DNA of 50,427 nt from a virus: positions 1-50,427 of the IMG/VR virus record IMGVR_UViG_3300009553_000804; one strand, 5' to 3'. Of the stretch, positions 28,864-38,695 are shown piece after piece (the stretch's first letter is position 1; every line of letters starts with the position of its first letter). Position numbers and translations under genes: made by a program. The notes beneath the pieces are model-generated. The model was not told the DNA's origin, made no database searches, and was given only the letters and a program-made list of their open reading frames with translations.

Positions 28864-29812
28864 TACGCTTCTCGCGCTCTACCTTGCGGCCATCGAGACC
28901 GCGGAGGGCGTGGACCAAGTGCCCACCGCCACGGCGAACGCCATCGCGCTCGCCGCGAGTCTCGACCCGGAAACAGATTTTGCGTTCCGCAATCCGCGTG
29001 ACACGCTCGTCCGCGGCGTGGACATCAATGCGTATCCGCCGCTCCCGCCCAAGGGAGAGATTTATCAGTGGGCCAAGACGGCGTGGTTCCGCGGCGTGAC
29101 CGGCGCCATCGCATCGGGCAACGCGATAGAGCTCGATCCGTGGTTGCAGTCCGCGGGCTTCGCGGTCACCTACTCGGGCGCGGCAGGCTCGGAGCAAGCG
29201 GCGTACACGCTTGCATCCACGGGCCTCAAGACGATGACCGAGTACATGTACGTGGACAGCATCCTCCGCCGCGGCGTGGGTGCGCGCTCGGAGATTGGGC
29301 TCTCCTTCGATGTGGGCGGGCCGGTCGTTGTCTCCACCACGAGCCAAGGCATCTTCGCGGGTGAGGCGGATGTAGCTGTCCCCGCAAGCCCCGTTTTCAA
29401 AACGACCGTTCCCCCGGTGGGGACGGACATGACCACCTTCACGGTGGACGGCTTCGCGACGGGCATCATCCGCAAGTTTTCCTTCGCCACGGGCAACAGC
29501 ATCACGCGCCGCGATGGCGTGAAGGCCACGGGTGGCGTGGCGGGCTTCTCTCTCGACAGCCGCAAGGCCACGTGGGAAGTGGTGCTCGAAGAGCCCACCA
29601 TCACCGCAAAGGACTTCAAGGCGCTCATTCGCACACAGGCGGATGTGGCCATCTCGTGGCTCCTCGGCGGCACGAAGTACAACATGCTCGGCTTCGATGC
29701 CTCGCAAGCCAAGGTTGACTCGGTGAAGCCGAGCAGCGACAACGGCAACGCGATCATCACCATCGGCGGTGGCCTCTACGGCGCAGCGCCTGTCACCCTC
29801 ACGGTGAAGTAG
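28853..29812 (+). CDS. Major tail tube protein
   Basis: A 319-residue protein. The start LALYLAAIETAEGVDQVPTATANAI is the usual opening of siphovirus tube proteins, followed by GVTGAIASGNAIELDPWLQSAGF and a beta-sandwich core. Position between the terminator-like gene and the tail chaperones supports it. Stacked hexamers form the tail tube. Confidence 0.85.
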   Translation: MPRNTLLALYLAAIETAEGVDQVPTATANAIALAASLDPETDFAFRNPRDTLVRGVDINAYPPLPPKGEIYQWAKTAWFRGVTGAIASGNAIELDPWLQSAGFAVTYSGAAGSEQAAYTLASTGLKTMTEYMYVDSILRRGVGARSEIGLSFDVGGPVVVSTTSQGIFAGEADVAVPASPVFKTTVPPVGTDMTTFTVDGFATGIIRKFSFATGNSITRRDGVKATGGVAGFSLDSRKATWEVVLEEPTITAKDFKALIRTQADVAISWLLGGTKYNMLGFDASQAKVDSVKPSSDNGNAIITIGGGLYGAAPVTLTVK

Positions 29813-29813
29813 C

Positions 29814-30155
29814 ATGTTCCTTCCCATCCTTCCCGAGCGGGCAAGGGCGGACCTTGGTGAGGCCGGATTCCCCGGCCTCACCGCGGTCTATCGCCCCATG
29901 GACATCGAGGACAAAGCGCGGTGGTTCGATGAGGTAGAGGGCGACATCAATTCCACTGAGGCCGCGGTGCTCGCGGTCAAGCGTCAGCTCATCACCATCG
30001 AGGGCATCACGGCAGGGACCGAGGGAAGTGAGCCAGTGGACTTCGACGGGCAGAACCTCGCGCACTTCAAGGCGCTCCCGATGACGATTCTGATTCCCAT
30101 CTACGACGCCATCATCAACCGCACCGCGCTTAACGAGGGCGAAAGAAAAAACTAA
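29814..30155 (+). CDS. Tail assembly chaperone (G protein)
   Basis: A 113-residue protein one base after the tube gene. GLTAVYRPMDIEDKARWFDEVEGD and helical C-terminus. Its last codons AGA AAA AAC TAA hold the slippery heptamer, so a fraction of ribosomes shifts -1 and makes the longer GT form. It keeps tape measure protein soluble and recruits tube subunits. Confidence 0.85.
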   Translation: MFLPILPERARADLGEAGFPGLTAVYRPMDIEDKARWFDEVEGDINSTEAAVLAVKRQLITIEGITAGTEGSEPVDFDGQNLAHFKALPMTILIPIYDAIINRTALNEGERKN

Positions 30156-30194
30156 AAATGGCCGTGCGGGCGGGACGTGACCCCCGCTTCGGCC
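30146..30194 (+). promoter_or_regulatory. Programmed -1 frameshift site A_AAA_AAC with hairpin
   Basis: The heptamer A AAA AAC (30146-30152) lies in the right phase for a -1 slip. Seven bases later a hairpin starts: GGCCG (30160-30164)/CGGCC (30190-30194) with GCGGG/CCCGC inside. After the shift the frame runs CTA AAA ATG into the next gene and gives a 232-residue fusion. All classical elements are present. Confidence 0.92.
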
Positions 30195-30511
30195 AGTTGA
30201 CGTGTGGCGGGTGCACGGAAGAACAGCGCGATGAGTTTCGTTGCGTGCTTCGCGGTCATGTGCGACCACCCGCCCTCGTCCCCGCCTACCGCGTGGAGAT
30301 GGGCCCCCACGCCCGAGCGATTCTCACCACGCAATGCCCCGTTGGGCTCTCGCTTGAAAATGACGCCATCGGACTATGGCTCACCGCGTTTGGAATGGTG
30401 AAGCGATGGAACCAGTGGCCACCCGGGCGCACTGACCCGCGCACGCTCGAAGCGCTCACGCTCGTCCAACGCGAGCACGACCTCATCGACATGGAGAAGG
30501 CTACCAAGTGA
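30158..30511 (+). CDS. Tail assembly chaperone T part (frameshift extension)
   Basis: A 117-residue frame, read mainly as the -1 frameshift extension of the previous gene. It has Cys pairs (CGGCTEEQRDEFRC) and the helical NDAIGLWLTAFGMVKRW. It has a possible own ATG but no ribosome binding site, which agrees with expression through the frameshift. GT binds the tape measure encoded next. Confidence 0.85.
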   Translation: MAVRAGRDPRFGQLTCGGCTEEQRDEFRCVLRGHVRPPALVPAYRVEMGPHARAILTTQCPVGLSLENDAIGLWLTAFGMVKRWNQWPPGRTDPRTLEALTLVQREHDLIDMEKATK

Positions 30512-32289
30512 GTGACGTAACGCTCCGCTTTTCCGCGGATGACACCGAGCTCAGAGCGGACATAGACTCGGACATCAAGGCCCTCGGGAAGATGGCGTCA
30601 ACCATCGACGCCACGAGTGCCGCCGCCGTTGCGGCGACGCGAAGCGAAATCGCGGCGCAGCGCGAGCAGCTTGTCATCCTCAACGCAAAGGCGTCTCAAG
30701 TCTCGGCGCTCGACGTTATTGAGCGCCGCTTCGAGAAGAGCGTGACCGCGGCGGCGGGCGCGACACAGCGCGAAGCCATGAGCATGGCGCAAGCGCAGGA
30801 AGCCGCCATCCGGATGGACGCGCAGATGACGAAGGCCGCGCTCAATTCGGAGGCGATGCCGCGCGCGGCGCGGCGCGGCGCCAATGCCATGTCCATGCTC
30901 GCCTACTCGGCTACCGGCATGGGTGGCTCGGTGCAGGGTGCGACCATCGCCTTGGGCTCCATGAGCTCCGCGATTCTCGCGTCAAGCCGAAGCGCGGCGC
31001 TTGCTGCCAGCGCGACGGGCATCGGCGCGCTCATCACGCTCCTCGGTGTGCTCTATGAGACCGCGAAGAGCGCAACGCAAGCGCTCCACGACCTCCCGAC
31101 CGGCGCGCTCAACGAGGCGCAGTCGGAGCACATCAAAAACCTCAAGAGCGTCACCGCGGCCACCCAAGAGCTCACGCTCGCGCGCCAGCAAGCGAACGGG
31201 TTGGCCAATGCGGTGGGCGACCGTGGCGACACCGAGGGGCTCCAAGCGCTCGTCAACGCGCAAGAGAAGGTCCACGCACTCATGGTGCGCGTCAACGAGC
31301 TCCGCGATGAGGAGAAGAAAAAAGCGGAGGAGACGGCGAAGGTAGTGGCCGAGCAGGAAGCCGCGGCAACGCAACGCTATTTGGACATGCGGCAAAAGCT
31401 CGGGGATGAGGTGTTGAAGTCGAACGAAAGCGACCTCGATGCCTACGCGAAAAAGCGCCTTGCCGCCACGCAATCCTTCAATGATGAAGTGGAGAGCATC
31501 CACAAGCTCAAGAATCTCGACGCGGACCGGCAAAACCAGCTCATCGCGCTCGCGGACAAACGGCGCAAGCTCACGGTGGACCAGCTCAACGCGGAACAGG
31601 CCGCGGCCAACGTGAAGTTCAGCTTGGAGACGAACGCGGGTTCCGATGACGTCGTGACCTCGTTTCAGGCGCGCATGGCGCTCATCGAGCTCGAAAAGAA
31701 GGCGAACATCGACGCGGGCGTCTCGAAAACCGAGGCGGAACGCAAGGCCAACGCTGAGATTCTCGCGCTCCGCACTGAGGTAACCAAAAACGCACTCTCG
31801 GACATGCAAGTGCTGGCGGATGCCGCCATCGGCTCGAAGAGTCGCGAGGCGCAAGCGGTCGGCACGGTGGTAAAAACGATGCGCCGATTGGAGATGGGTT
31901 ATGAGGGCGCGAAGAACACCGTGGAAAGCATCGAAGCAGCCGGTAAGGCACTCATGGCGCTGGCCAGCGGTGACGCGGCGGGCGCTGCACTCTACGGCGC
32001 CTCGGCTCTCAAGCACGCAGCGGCAGCGGCGATGGCGTTCAAGGAAGCCGGGGGCGGTGGAGGAGGCGGCGGTGGTGCCGGTGGCGGTGGAGGCGGCGGC
32101 GGCGGCGGGAGCAATCAGCGAGAGAGCACGGCCTTGGGTGCTTCGCTCGGCTCGGGGCAGTCCGACCAGCCCATCAAGATTGAGTTTGTCTACATCCAGA
32201 AGGACAGCACGGGCAAGGAAACCTCCCGCATGCGCCAAGACATCGAGCGCCTCAACGACCGCAACCAACCCATCCGGATGGGCGCCTAA
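30508..32289 (+). CDS. Tape measure protein
   Basis: A 593-residue mostly helical protein, GTG start overlapping the previous stop. Long Ala-rich coiled coils, a hydrophobic centre (ATIALGSMSSAILASSRSAALAASATGIGALITLLG, about 150-185), further coiled coils and a Gly-rich run near the C-terminus (about 515-535) followed by a conserved-looking basic end. It sets tail length and helps DNA entry. Confidence 0.9.
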   Translation: MSDVTLRFSADDTELRADIDSDIKALGKMASTIDATSAAAVAATRSEIAAQREQLVILNAKASQVSALDVIERRFEKSVTAAAGATQREAMSMAQAQEAAIRMDAQMTKAALNSEAMPRAARRGANAMSMLAYSATGMGGSVQGATIALGSMSSAILASSRSAALAASATGIGALITLLGVLYETAKSATQALHDLPTGALNEAQSEHIKNLKSVTAATQELTLARQQANGLANAVGDRGDTEGLQALVNAQEKVHALMVRVNELRDEEKKKAEETAKVVAEQEAAATQRYLDMRQKLGDEVLKSNESDLDAYAKKRLAATQSFNDEVESIHKLKNLDADRQNQLIALADKRRKLTVDQLNAEQAAANVKFSLETNAGSDDVVTSFQARMALIELEKKANIDAGVSKTEAERKANAEILALRTEVTKNALSDMQVLADAAIGSKSREAQAVGTVVKTMRRLEMGYEGAKNTVESIEAAGKALMALASGDAAGAALYGASALKHAAAAAMAFKEAGGGGGGGGGAGGGGGGGGGGSNQRESTALGASLGSGQSDQPIKIEFVYIQKDSTGKETSRMRQDIERLNDRNQPIRMGA

Positions 32290-33134
32290 TGGCCACGCCA
32301 CTTATTTTGTCGGACAACCTCTTCGATGATGCGGTGCTTCACCCCACGTATGTGGTGACCACGAGCGGCACCGAGGTGGCGGGCGCGGAGCTCTTCAACA
32401 TCGCGGACAACCTCCGCGATACCGTGGGCTTCACGGTACAAGAGACGAACACCGCCATCTCCATCACGGTGGATGCCGGGGCCGCGGTGAGTGCCGACAC
32501 CATCATCTTCGATGTTGGGCACAACCTCAAAGGCGCGGCGGTGCAAGTGCGCGGCTCTACGGACAACTTCGCCGCGTCCAACGTGCTCGTCTCCACCTTC
32601 ACCATCCCGAGCGCCGCGGGCGGGCTCGGCTCCGCGGGATGCCTGACGCCCAAGGGCGTGGCGTGGATGCGTTTTGCGTCCGCGTCCTACCGCTACTGGC
32701 GCGTGGTGCTCCCGGCGCTCGGCGCTGGCATCGCGCCGCGACTCGGCAATCTCCACCTCGGGCAGTCCTACCGTTTCCCCACGTACCTCGATGCGCCCGG
32801 GGCGTACGACTACCGCACGCAACAGAAGCATCTCTCCAACGAAACGAGCAAGACGGGCATCCGCGTGAAGCGCGGGACCATCAATTGGGATGAAGTCAAC
32901 CTCTCGGTGCGACTCGAAGAAGCGGACTTCCAACAGCTCCACCCGCACGTGCGGCGCTTGCTCGACTACAACCACGTGTGGTGGTTCAGTCTCGATGACT
33001 CGACCACGGAGGGCTCGGGACTCATGCGGCTCTTTCAGCTCCCCGGGGACACGACCTATGACCCCGTGTGTGACCCCGTACATCGCAAGGTGGCGTTCCT
33101 CCTCGAAGAAGTAGCCCCCACCCGGACCATCTGA
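32289..33134 (+). CDS. Distal tail / minor tail protein
   Basis: A 281-residue protein directly after the tape measure gene. Beta-rich with a discoidin-like first half (LFNIADNLRDTVGFTVQ, DTIIFDVGHNLKGAAVQVRGSTDNF, YRYWRVVLPALG) and a second half with a tube-like FQQLHPHVRRLLDYNHVWWFSLDD. Position suggests a distal tail protein that starts the tip complex. Confidence 0.75.
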   Translation: MATPLILSDNLFDDAVLHPTYVVTTSGTEVAGAELFNIADNLRDTVGFTVQETNTAISITVDAGAAVSADTIIFDVGHNLKGAAVQVRGSTDNFAASNVLVSTFTIPSAAGGLGSAGCLTPKGVAWMRFASASYRYWRVVLPALGAGIAPRLGNLHLGQSYRFPTYLDAPGAYDYRTQQKHLSNETSKTGIRVKRGTINWDEVNLSVRLEEADFQQLHPHVRRLLDYNHVWWFSLDDSTTEGSGLMRLFQLPGDTTYDPVCDPVHRKVAFLLEEVAPTRTI

Positions 33135-33135
33135 C

Positions 33136-36100
33136 ATGGTAGCCTTCGCTCCTCCTCGCTCGCTCGTGAAAGCCGCGCGGCGTCTCAACCCCGCGCTCGA
33201 TGTTGAGGTTGATGTGGTGGCCGTGCTGTCCGCCGATGGCTCTTCCACTACGGAAGAGTGGACGGCGGGGAGCACGCGCACCAACGTCACGCTCAATGAG
33301 AGCGGCGAGGTGCGCCTCGCGGAGAGCGCATCGCGCACGCTCTTCCAGAGCCCCGGCGCGAGCACGGACGCCACGAAACATTACCATTGGTTCAATGCGG
33401 GGAATCGGAATCAAAACGAAACCCTTTGGTTGGACTTTTGGCCGAACCCGTCCATCATCGGCGTCAACGGCTTTACGCTCCACTCGCTCGATGTGCGCCT
33501 CGGGCGCGCGGAAGGCGATGGCGTGTTCGGCAGCCCGTCCATCTTCGACCGAGACGGCGGCTACTACCGTTTCGTTGTCACGCGCTTCGATGAAAAGTGG
33601 AACCGCGAGGTATTGGGTGACGCCATCTTCATCAAGGCCACCGACGTTACCAACAGCGGTGGCGTGGTCACCATCGACTTCCGCGACCACGGGCGCACCG
33701 TCGCCGTCACCACGGGGCTCATCCACACCGCGACCGGCTCGGGCCGCGACAGCTCGGGGGTAGAGCGCGCGGTGGACTTCACGGTGGAGGGAGACCTCAA
33801 GGTGTCCCACCTCAACGTGGTCCGTGGCTTCTCCATCGGCATCTCGGTACAAGGCCCGAACCCCGGCGCCGCGTGGCTCGGCACGCTCCAAAACGCGAGC
33901 TTCCCGCAATTCGATAAGAGCACGTTTTGGCGGACAGACGTGGGCGCGGGTGGCGACGGGGATAATTGTTGCGGCCCGTACGCGAGCGTAGCCGATGGCT
34001 ACTCCGCGCTCGCCACCGAGAACAACCCGGGCTACGGGCTCCTCGAAACTGGCGCGGTGCCCGGGTACGGCGCGAAGGACACCACGCTGACCACGGGCGG
34101 CGTCGTCAATGGCCAGTGGGGCATCTCGCGTCAGGTGGGTACGCCGCAAACCGGACAGACCGCCGAAGAGCCATGGACGCAACCGTGGCACGTTGTCCGC
34201 GGAGTCACCTACGCCGCCACGGGAACCCTCGTCAAGACGTATGACTTGGGACACGTGCCCACCAACGAGGTGCACTTCCGCGCGGATGGCGCAATGCCCA
34301 CGGGCACCTCGCTCTCCTACTCACTTCGCGGGCGCAACCTCACCACCGATGCGTGGACGAGCATCGGCGCCGTACTCGATGGTGTGGTGCTCACGGGCGC
34401 GCAGCGCTTCCGCTACTACGAGCTCACGGCCACCTTGGGCGCGAGCGCGGACTCGCTCGCCACGCCCGTGTTGCAAGCGGCCTTCTTTACCGAGCGCACG
34501 CGCTTTGCCACCGCGCGCTACATGCAGGATGTAGACAGCACGGCGAGCATCGATCCCACCACAGCGCAAAGCGAAATCGGAGAGCTCAAGCTCCCGCTCC
34601 TTAAGCTCGGACGCGGCGGCGCGCGCGACCTCGTGACGCGCATCGCCACGGAGTACGCCCCAAGTAATGTGGAGGCGTGGGTGTACGCGACCGAGACCAT
34701 CACGGGCACGCGACACTTCCTCAACCTCTACCGTTTGGAGGACCGCGAGCCCCAGCTCGGCGCGGAGACGCTCACATTCGTGAGCGGCATGGACCGCCTC
34801 AAGGTGCTCGTGCCGCCGAAGGTGCCGGTGTGGGACTACCCCGTGGATGGCACCGATGGCGTCATTCACACCGTGAGCTACAACAGCACCACCAAGGAGC
34901 TCACGCTCACGGTGTTGGATGCCCATGCGTTCGATGGCGTCAACATTGTAACCACGCGCTACGAGGGCCGCTCGGGCGTGCTCGCCGGAACCAATTGGTT
35001 CGTTGCGAGCTCGCCCGCGCCCACGGCGAACGGCTTTACTATCGTCCTCGAAGATGACGCACAGAAGCCCGCGGTAGGAGACCTCTTCCGGCTCCACGCG
35101 GATAAGACGACGCGCGCGGAAGTGGCGTACTCGGGCGTGGATTTCGCGGCTGTATACGCGGACATCCTCGCCAACCAAGCCGCGGTCCCGCAGCGCTACC
35201 GCGGAATCCTGCCCGCGACCACGGGGCGTCTCACCTCCAACAAGCTCTCCACCGATGGCGTGGAGGCGCTCACTCCGTTGCAACACGTGGCGCTTCATTG
35301 CGGCGGCGCGCCCGCATGGCGGAAAGGGCGCATTGACTACATCGACATCTACGGCGAGAAGGACGTGGTGGCCGTGTGGAGTGAGAAGGACTACTCCGCG
35401 CTCACCACGCCCACGGGCTACTCCCAACGCATGCCGTCCATTGGCATCAAATACGGCTACGACCAAGCATCGGGAGATTTCGCGTACGAGGCGACCTTCG
35501 ATGACATCAACGCGGTCCTCGGGCTCGGGCGCGCCAACCTCTTCGATGTCACCTCGCTCCCGGATGATTTGTGCAAGTGGAACGACTACGACGAGGCGCA
35601 ACACCTCGGGCAAAAACTCCTCAAGGCGTGGAGCACGGGCGTCCGCTTGTGGAAGGCAAGCTTGGTGCACCCATGGCCGTGGGTGTTCGAAGGGGATGCG
35701 GTCTCGGTCTCGACCGACGTTTACACGGACCGCCGCTTGGACTTCTCCACCGATGGCATCAATGACACGGGCACGCCTATCCGCGGGCGCATCTCGGCGG
35801 TGGGTGTGGTGGTGGAGCGCAACCTCCTCGGCACCGAGTTTACGCTCGCCATCCGCGGGCTCGATGCTATCACGAGCGTGAGCGGCACGGACGGGACGCG
35901 CCAGCTCCCCGCGCCGCCTCCGGTGCCGCTCGTGCCGTGCCCTGCCATCACGAGCTCGGTGGTGAAGGTGGGCGGGTTGCTCACCATCTTCCGCCCGGAC
36001 ATCTACATCAATTTCACCAAGCCCACCGATGTGGCGTATGACCACATGGAGCTCACGGTGAGTGCGGACGGGGACGCCGCGGGCGCGCTGGCGAGCGGCG

Positions 36101-37095
36101 TAGACTCGCCCATCCGCTTTTCCGCGGTGACCGGCTCCACGTACGTCGTCACGCCCTACACGGTCAACACCGCGGGGCAGAAGCAAGCCGGAGACAGCAT
36201 CACGGTGGTGGTAGATGATGACCTCCGCATCCCGCGCGGCGTTCCGTTCGTGGACGCCACGGGGGCGGATGACGGCTACGCAGTCGCGGCAACGGATGCG
36301 ACTGGCACCACCGTGGACCAAGCGGTGACGCAGAGCGACGGCGTGGCGCCGCGCTCGCTCGTGAAGGGCTACACCTCGGGCACCGCGCGCAACACTGATA
36401 CGGTCTCCTTCGCGCAGCCCTTCAATAACTCACCGATGATTTTGCTCCGCGGCGGCATCTCCTACGAGCCGCGGAGCAAATGGAACAGTACGGGCGATGG
36501 CACGGGGAGCACGGCGCCCAACACCGCGCTCCCGCAGTATGACGAGCTCACGGCGCTCAACCCAACCACCACTGGCTTTACACTCCGCGCGCGGCTTCGG
36601 CAGAAGGGGACACCCGTGAGCCAAACAGATACCTTTGGCGCGGGTACGCTTGACGCGGTGGGAGAAACACTCGCGGTCACGCTCGCCCATGCGCCAGCCA
36701 GTAACGACACCTACACGGTCAACTTCAACGTCTCGCTCCAAGCACTCGGCGGCGACTTCGATCACGTTGACGTGGCGTGCACCGTGGCCATCGACACGAG
36801 CGCGGACGCGGGCGGGACATGGACGGAGCGGTGGACCAACCTCTACACCGCGAGCGACACGCACGGGGATGCCGAGGGCACCTTTACCCCTTCGGTGCCT
36901 ATCGCGGTGACAGGGCTGGACAATACCGATAAAATCCGCATCCGCATCAAGACACTCAGCGGGCACCCCACAGGCGGCTTCTCTGCGACAGTGGACCCCG
37001 GGACAGTCACCTATACCACGAGCGGCTCCGACAAGTACGCGAGCAAGACGCCGGACGCCGATGATGTGATTGAATGGGAGGCACTCGCCAAATGA
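33136..37095 (+). CDS. Tail tip / hub protein, host specificity candidate
   Basis: A 1319-residue protein, the largest of the phage. It contains many beta-sandwich modules, with a discoidin-like part (TGTSLSYSLRGRNLTTDAWTS, FRYYELTATLG), a hub-like region (YDQASGDFAYEATFDDINAVLG to VFEGDAVSVSTDVY, about 770-880) and fibronectin-like end domains (about 930 on). It probably forms the tail tip and contacts the cell surface. Precise domains need profile searches. Confidence 0.8.
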   Translation: MVAFAPPRSLVKAARRLNPALDVEVDVVAVLSADGSSTTEEWTAGSTRTNVTLNESGEVRLAESASRTLFQSPGASTDATKHYHWFNAGNRNQNETLWLDFWPNPSIIGVNGFTLHSLDVRLGRAEGDGVFGSPSIFDRDGGYYRFVVTRFDEKWNREVLGDAIFIKATDVTNSGGVVTIDFRDHGRTVAVTTGLIHTATGSGRDSSGVERAVDFTVEGDLKVSHLNVVRGFSIGISVQGPNPGAAWLGTLQNASFPQFDKSTFWRTDVGAGGDGDNCCGPYASVADGYSALATENNPGYGLLETGAVPGYGAKDTTLTTGGVVNGQWGISRQVGTPQTGQTAEEPWTQPWHVVRGVTYAATGTLVKTYDLGHVPTNEVHFRADGAMPTGTSLSYSLRGRNLTTDAWTSIGAVLDGVVLTGAQRFRYYELTATLGASADSLATPVLQAAFFTERTRFATARYMQDVDSTASIDPTTAQSEIGELKLPLLKLGRGGARDLVTRIATEYAPSNVEAWVYATETITGTRHFLNLYRLEDREPQLGAETLTFVSGMDRLKVLVPPKVPVWDYPVDGTDGVIHTVSYNSTTKELTLTVLDAHAFDGVNIVTTRYEGRSGVLAGTNWFVASSPAPTANGFTIVLEDDAQKPAVGDLFRLHADKTTRAEVAYSGVDFAAVYADILANQAAVPQRYRGILPATTGRLTSNKLSTDGVEALTPLQHVALHCGGAPAWRKGRIDYIDIYGEKDVVAVWSEKDYSALTTPTGYSQRMPSIGIKYGYDQASGDFAYEATFDDINAVLGLGRANLFDVTSLPDDLCKWNDYDEAQHLGQKLLKAWSTGVRLWKASLVHPWPWVFEGDAVSVSTDVYTDRRLDFSTDGINDTGTPIRGRISAVGVVVERNLLGTEFTLAIRGLDAITSVSGTDGTRQLPAPPPVPLVPCPAITSSVVKVGGLLTIFRPDIYINFTKPTDVAYDHMELTVSADGDAAGALASGVDSPIRFSAVTGSTYVVTPYTVNTAGQKQAGDSITVVVDDDLRIPRGVPFVDATGADDGYAVAATDATGTTVDQAVTQSDGVAPRSLVKGYTSGTARNTDTVSFAQPFNNSPMILLRGGISYEPRSKWNSTGDGTGSTAPNTALPQYDELTALNPTTTGFTLRARLRQKGTPVSQTDTFGAGTLDAVGETLAVTLAHAPASNDTYTVNFNVSLQALGGDFDHVDVACTVAIDTSADAGGTWTERWTNLYTASDTHGDAEGTFTPSVPIAVTGLDNTDKIRIRIKTLSGHPTGGFSATVDPGTVTYTTSGSDKYASKTPDADDVIEWEALAK

Positions 37096-37403
37096 CGTGG
37101 ACTGCACCAACGCTCAAAGACACGCTCGCATCGAGCGAGGGCAACCCCCTCGCGCGGTGCGGGTGCGGGCGCGTGACGAACGCGGACATGCTCGTGGATG
37201 TCCGACTGCTCCCGAAGGACACGCGCGCGCGGCTTCGCATCACGTCGGACTTCTTGTGTGACGGATGCCGCGAGCACCACTTCCGCATGGCGCACATCGC
37301 GCCCGTTGCGTTCTACGCGGCGCTCGGCGCGCCCGCCGATGCGCTCCTCCGCATCAAGGCATTTGACGCGCGCCATCGCGCTCCGCCAACGCCAGCGCAG
37401 TAA
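37092..37403 (+). CDS. Zinc-binding hypothetical protein
   Basis: A 103-residue protein, ATGA overlap with the hub gene. CGCGRVTNADMLVDVRLLP and FLCDGCREHHFRM give two Cys pairs with His, a likely zinc ribbon. Last gene of the tail operon before a terminator. Function unknown. Confidence 0.6.
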   Translation: MTWTAPTLKDTLASSEGNPLARCGCGRVTNADMLVDVRLLPKDTRARLRITSDFLCDGCREHHFRMAHIAPVAFYAALGAPADALLRIKAFDARHRAPPTPAQ

Positions 37404-37559
37404 CCGCGCACGAACAACCGTTGTATTTTCGCGATGTAGGTGGCGCGTGGGTGACTCGGCTCATCTCTCTCCGGTGCCCCGCCACGGGTAGCCTTTCTCT
37501 CCTCTCCTTGGAGCCGTAGCTCACCCCGCCCACCACTCTCTCCAATTCATCGCCGCCTC

Positions 37560-37598
37560 GCGGCACCCTCTCCGAGCTCGGAGGCGGTGCCGCGTTTT
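37560..37598 (+). terminator. Terminator of the tail operon
   Basis: GCGGCACC (37560-37567) and GGTGCCGC (37586-37593), with an inner CCGAGCTCGG, then GTTTTGC. It lies in a 223-base gap between tail and lysis genes that otherwise shows no gene. Confidence 0.65.
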
Positions 37599-37626
37599 GC
37601 ATCCCCTTCCCTTGCCCCGCCTCTCG

Positions 37627-37854
37627 ATGGAACCCATCGCCATCCTCAAGCTCTACGGCCCGCTCGCCGCACTCTTCGGCGGTGCCTACGCGATTGTCCG
37701 CACGGTGTTTTCCTATGCGTGGCGTTTCGCGCAAGTGGAGGACAAAGCAGACCGCACCGAGAAGCGCGTGGACGCGCTCGCGGAGCCGCTCAACATGGTT
37801 GTTGCGAGCGTCATTCGCATCGAGGAGCGTCTCCTCGTGGGAGCCGAGAAGTGA
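37627..37854 (+). CDS. Holin-like small membrane protein
   Basis: A 75-residue protein starting MEPIAILKLYGPLAALFGGAYAIV. One membrane span near the N-terminus and then a coiled coil (FAQVEDKADRTEKRVDALAEPL). Ends in GTGA overlap with the second holin-like gene. Member of the lysis cassette; it could be a holin partner or antiholin. Confidence 0.65.
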   Translation: MEPIAILKLYGPLAALFGGAYAIVRTVFSYAWRFAQVEDKADRTEKRVDALAEPLNMVVASVIRIEERLLVGAEK

Positions 37855-38174
37855 GGGATTATCTCCGCCTCGCGCTCGCGTGGCTCCGTGCCGCGCTCCA
37901 TGACCACGTAGCGCTCAAGCCGAGCATCGTTCGCCTCGTGGCGCTCGTGCTCACATTCGATGCGTCCGTTGTCTCGGCCACCATCTGCATCGCCGCGCTC
38001 ATGGGCAAGGACGCCTCGCTCGTGGCCGCACTCGTGGGCGCCCTCACCGCGCTCGTGGGCTCGGGCGTGGTCGCACTCTTCTCTCGCACCAAGCCATCCG
38101 AGCTCGCAGCGGGCGAGGATGAGGTGGTGAACGTGAAGGTGGGCGGCTTCAACTCGCCCGAGGTGAAGCCGTGA
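37851..38174 (+). CDS. Holin candidate
   Basis: A 107-residue protein, GTG start. Two membrane spans: IVRLVALVLTFDASVVSATIC and LVAALVGALTALVGSGVVAL, with a charged C-terminal tail. Next to the endolysin gene, with GTGA overlaps at both sides, so it is the best holin candidate. Confidence 0.72.
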   Translation: MRDYLRLALAWLRAALHDHVALKPSIVRLVALVLTFDASVVSATICIAALMGKDASLVAALVGALTALVGSGVVALFSRTKPSELAAGEDEVVNVKVGGFNSPEVKP

Positions 38175-38695
38175 CCCTCACCGCCACGCTCCCGCGTCCA
38201 CTCCGCGATGTGCCCGAGTGCGACGACATGGCGCAGCTCGCGCCCAAGCTCCGCGAGAAAGCCACGCTCCTCTTCGCACGCATGGCCGCGCGCGGGATGC
38301 CATGTCGATGTGCGGAGACACTCCGCACCGATGCGCGGCAAGTTTTCCTCTTCGGCTTCGGGCGCTTCTACGATGACGGGCGCGGCATCGTCACGCAGTC
38401 GAAAGACGCGGATGAGACGTGGCATCACTTCGGACTCGCGCTCGATGTGGTGCACGCCACACTCGGATGGAACGCGCCCGCGGAGTTTTGGGTGGCGCTC
38501 CGCGAAGAGGCGGAAGCGCTCGGCCTTACGTCCGGCGCTGATTGGGACCGCGACCCGACCACGCCCGAGCATTTTGTGGATGAGCCCCACGTGCAATGGG
38601 GCCCGCCGATGCGCCGCTCTCCGAGCCCGCGCGCCGCGCGCTTGCTCGCGGACGGTGGACTCGCCGCTGTGTGGCGCGAAGTAGGCGCCGCATGA
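38171..38695 (+). CDS. Endolysin, M15-type peptidase
   Basis: A 174-residue peptidoglycan peptidase. Motifs of M15C (L-alanyl-D-glutamate peptidase type): CAETLRTDARQ (about 47-57), WHHFGLALDVV (His85, Asp92) and EPHVQWG (His140) as zinc ligands and catalytic region. No signal peptide, so a holin is needed for release. GTG start overlapping the holin stop. Confidence 0.88.
   Translation: MTLTATLPRPLRDVPECDDMAQLAPKLREKATLLFARMAARGMPCRCAETLRTDARQVFLFGFGRFYDDGRGIVTQSKDADETWHHFGLALDVVHATLGWNAPAEFWVALREEAEALGLTSGADWDRDPTTPEHFVDEPHVQWGPPMRRSPSPRAARLLADGGLAAVWREVGAA

Noticed and set aside
32050-32115. GC-rich repeat in the tape measure gene
   Set aside because: It is a Gly-codon run in frame (flexible Gly-rich segment), not an independent DNA repeat.
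34321-36321. 666-residue minus-strand open frame inside the hub gene
   Set aside because: GC-rich third positions of the hub gene create a long antisense frame with Arg/His-rich, low-order sequence and no ribosome site.
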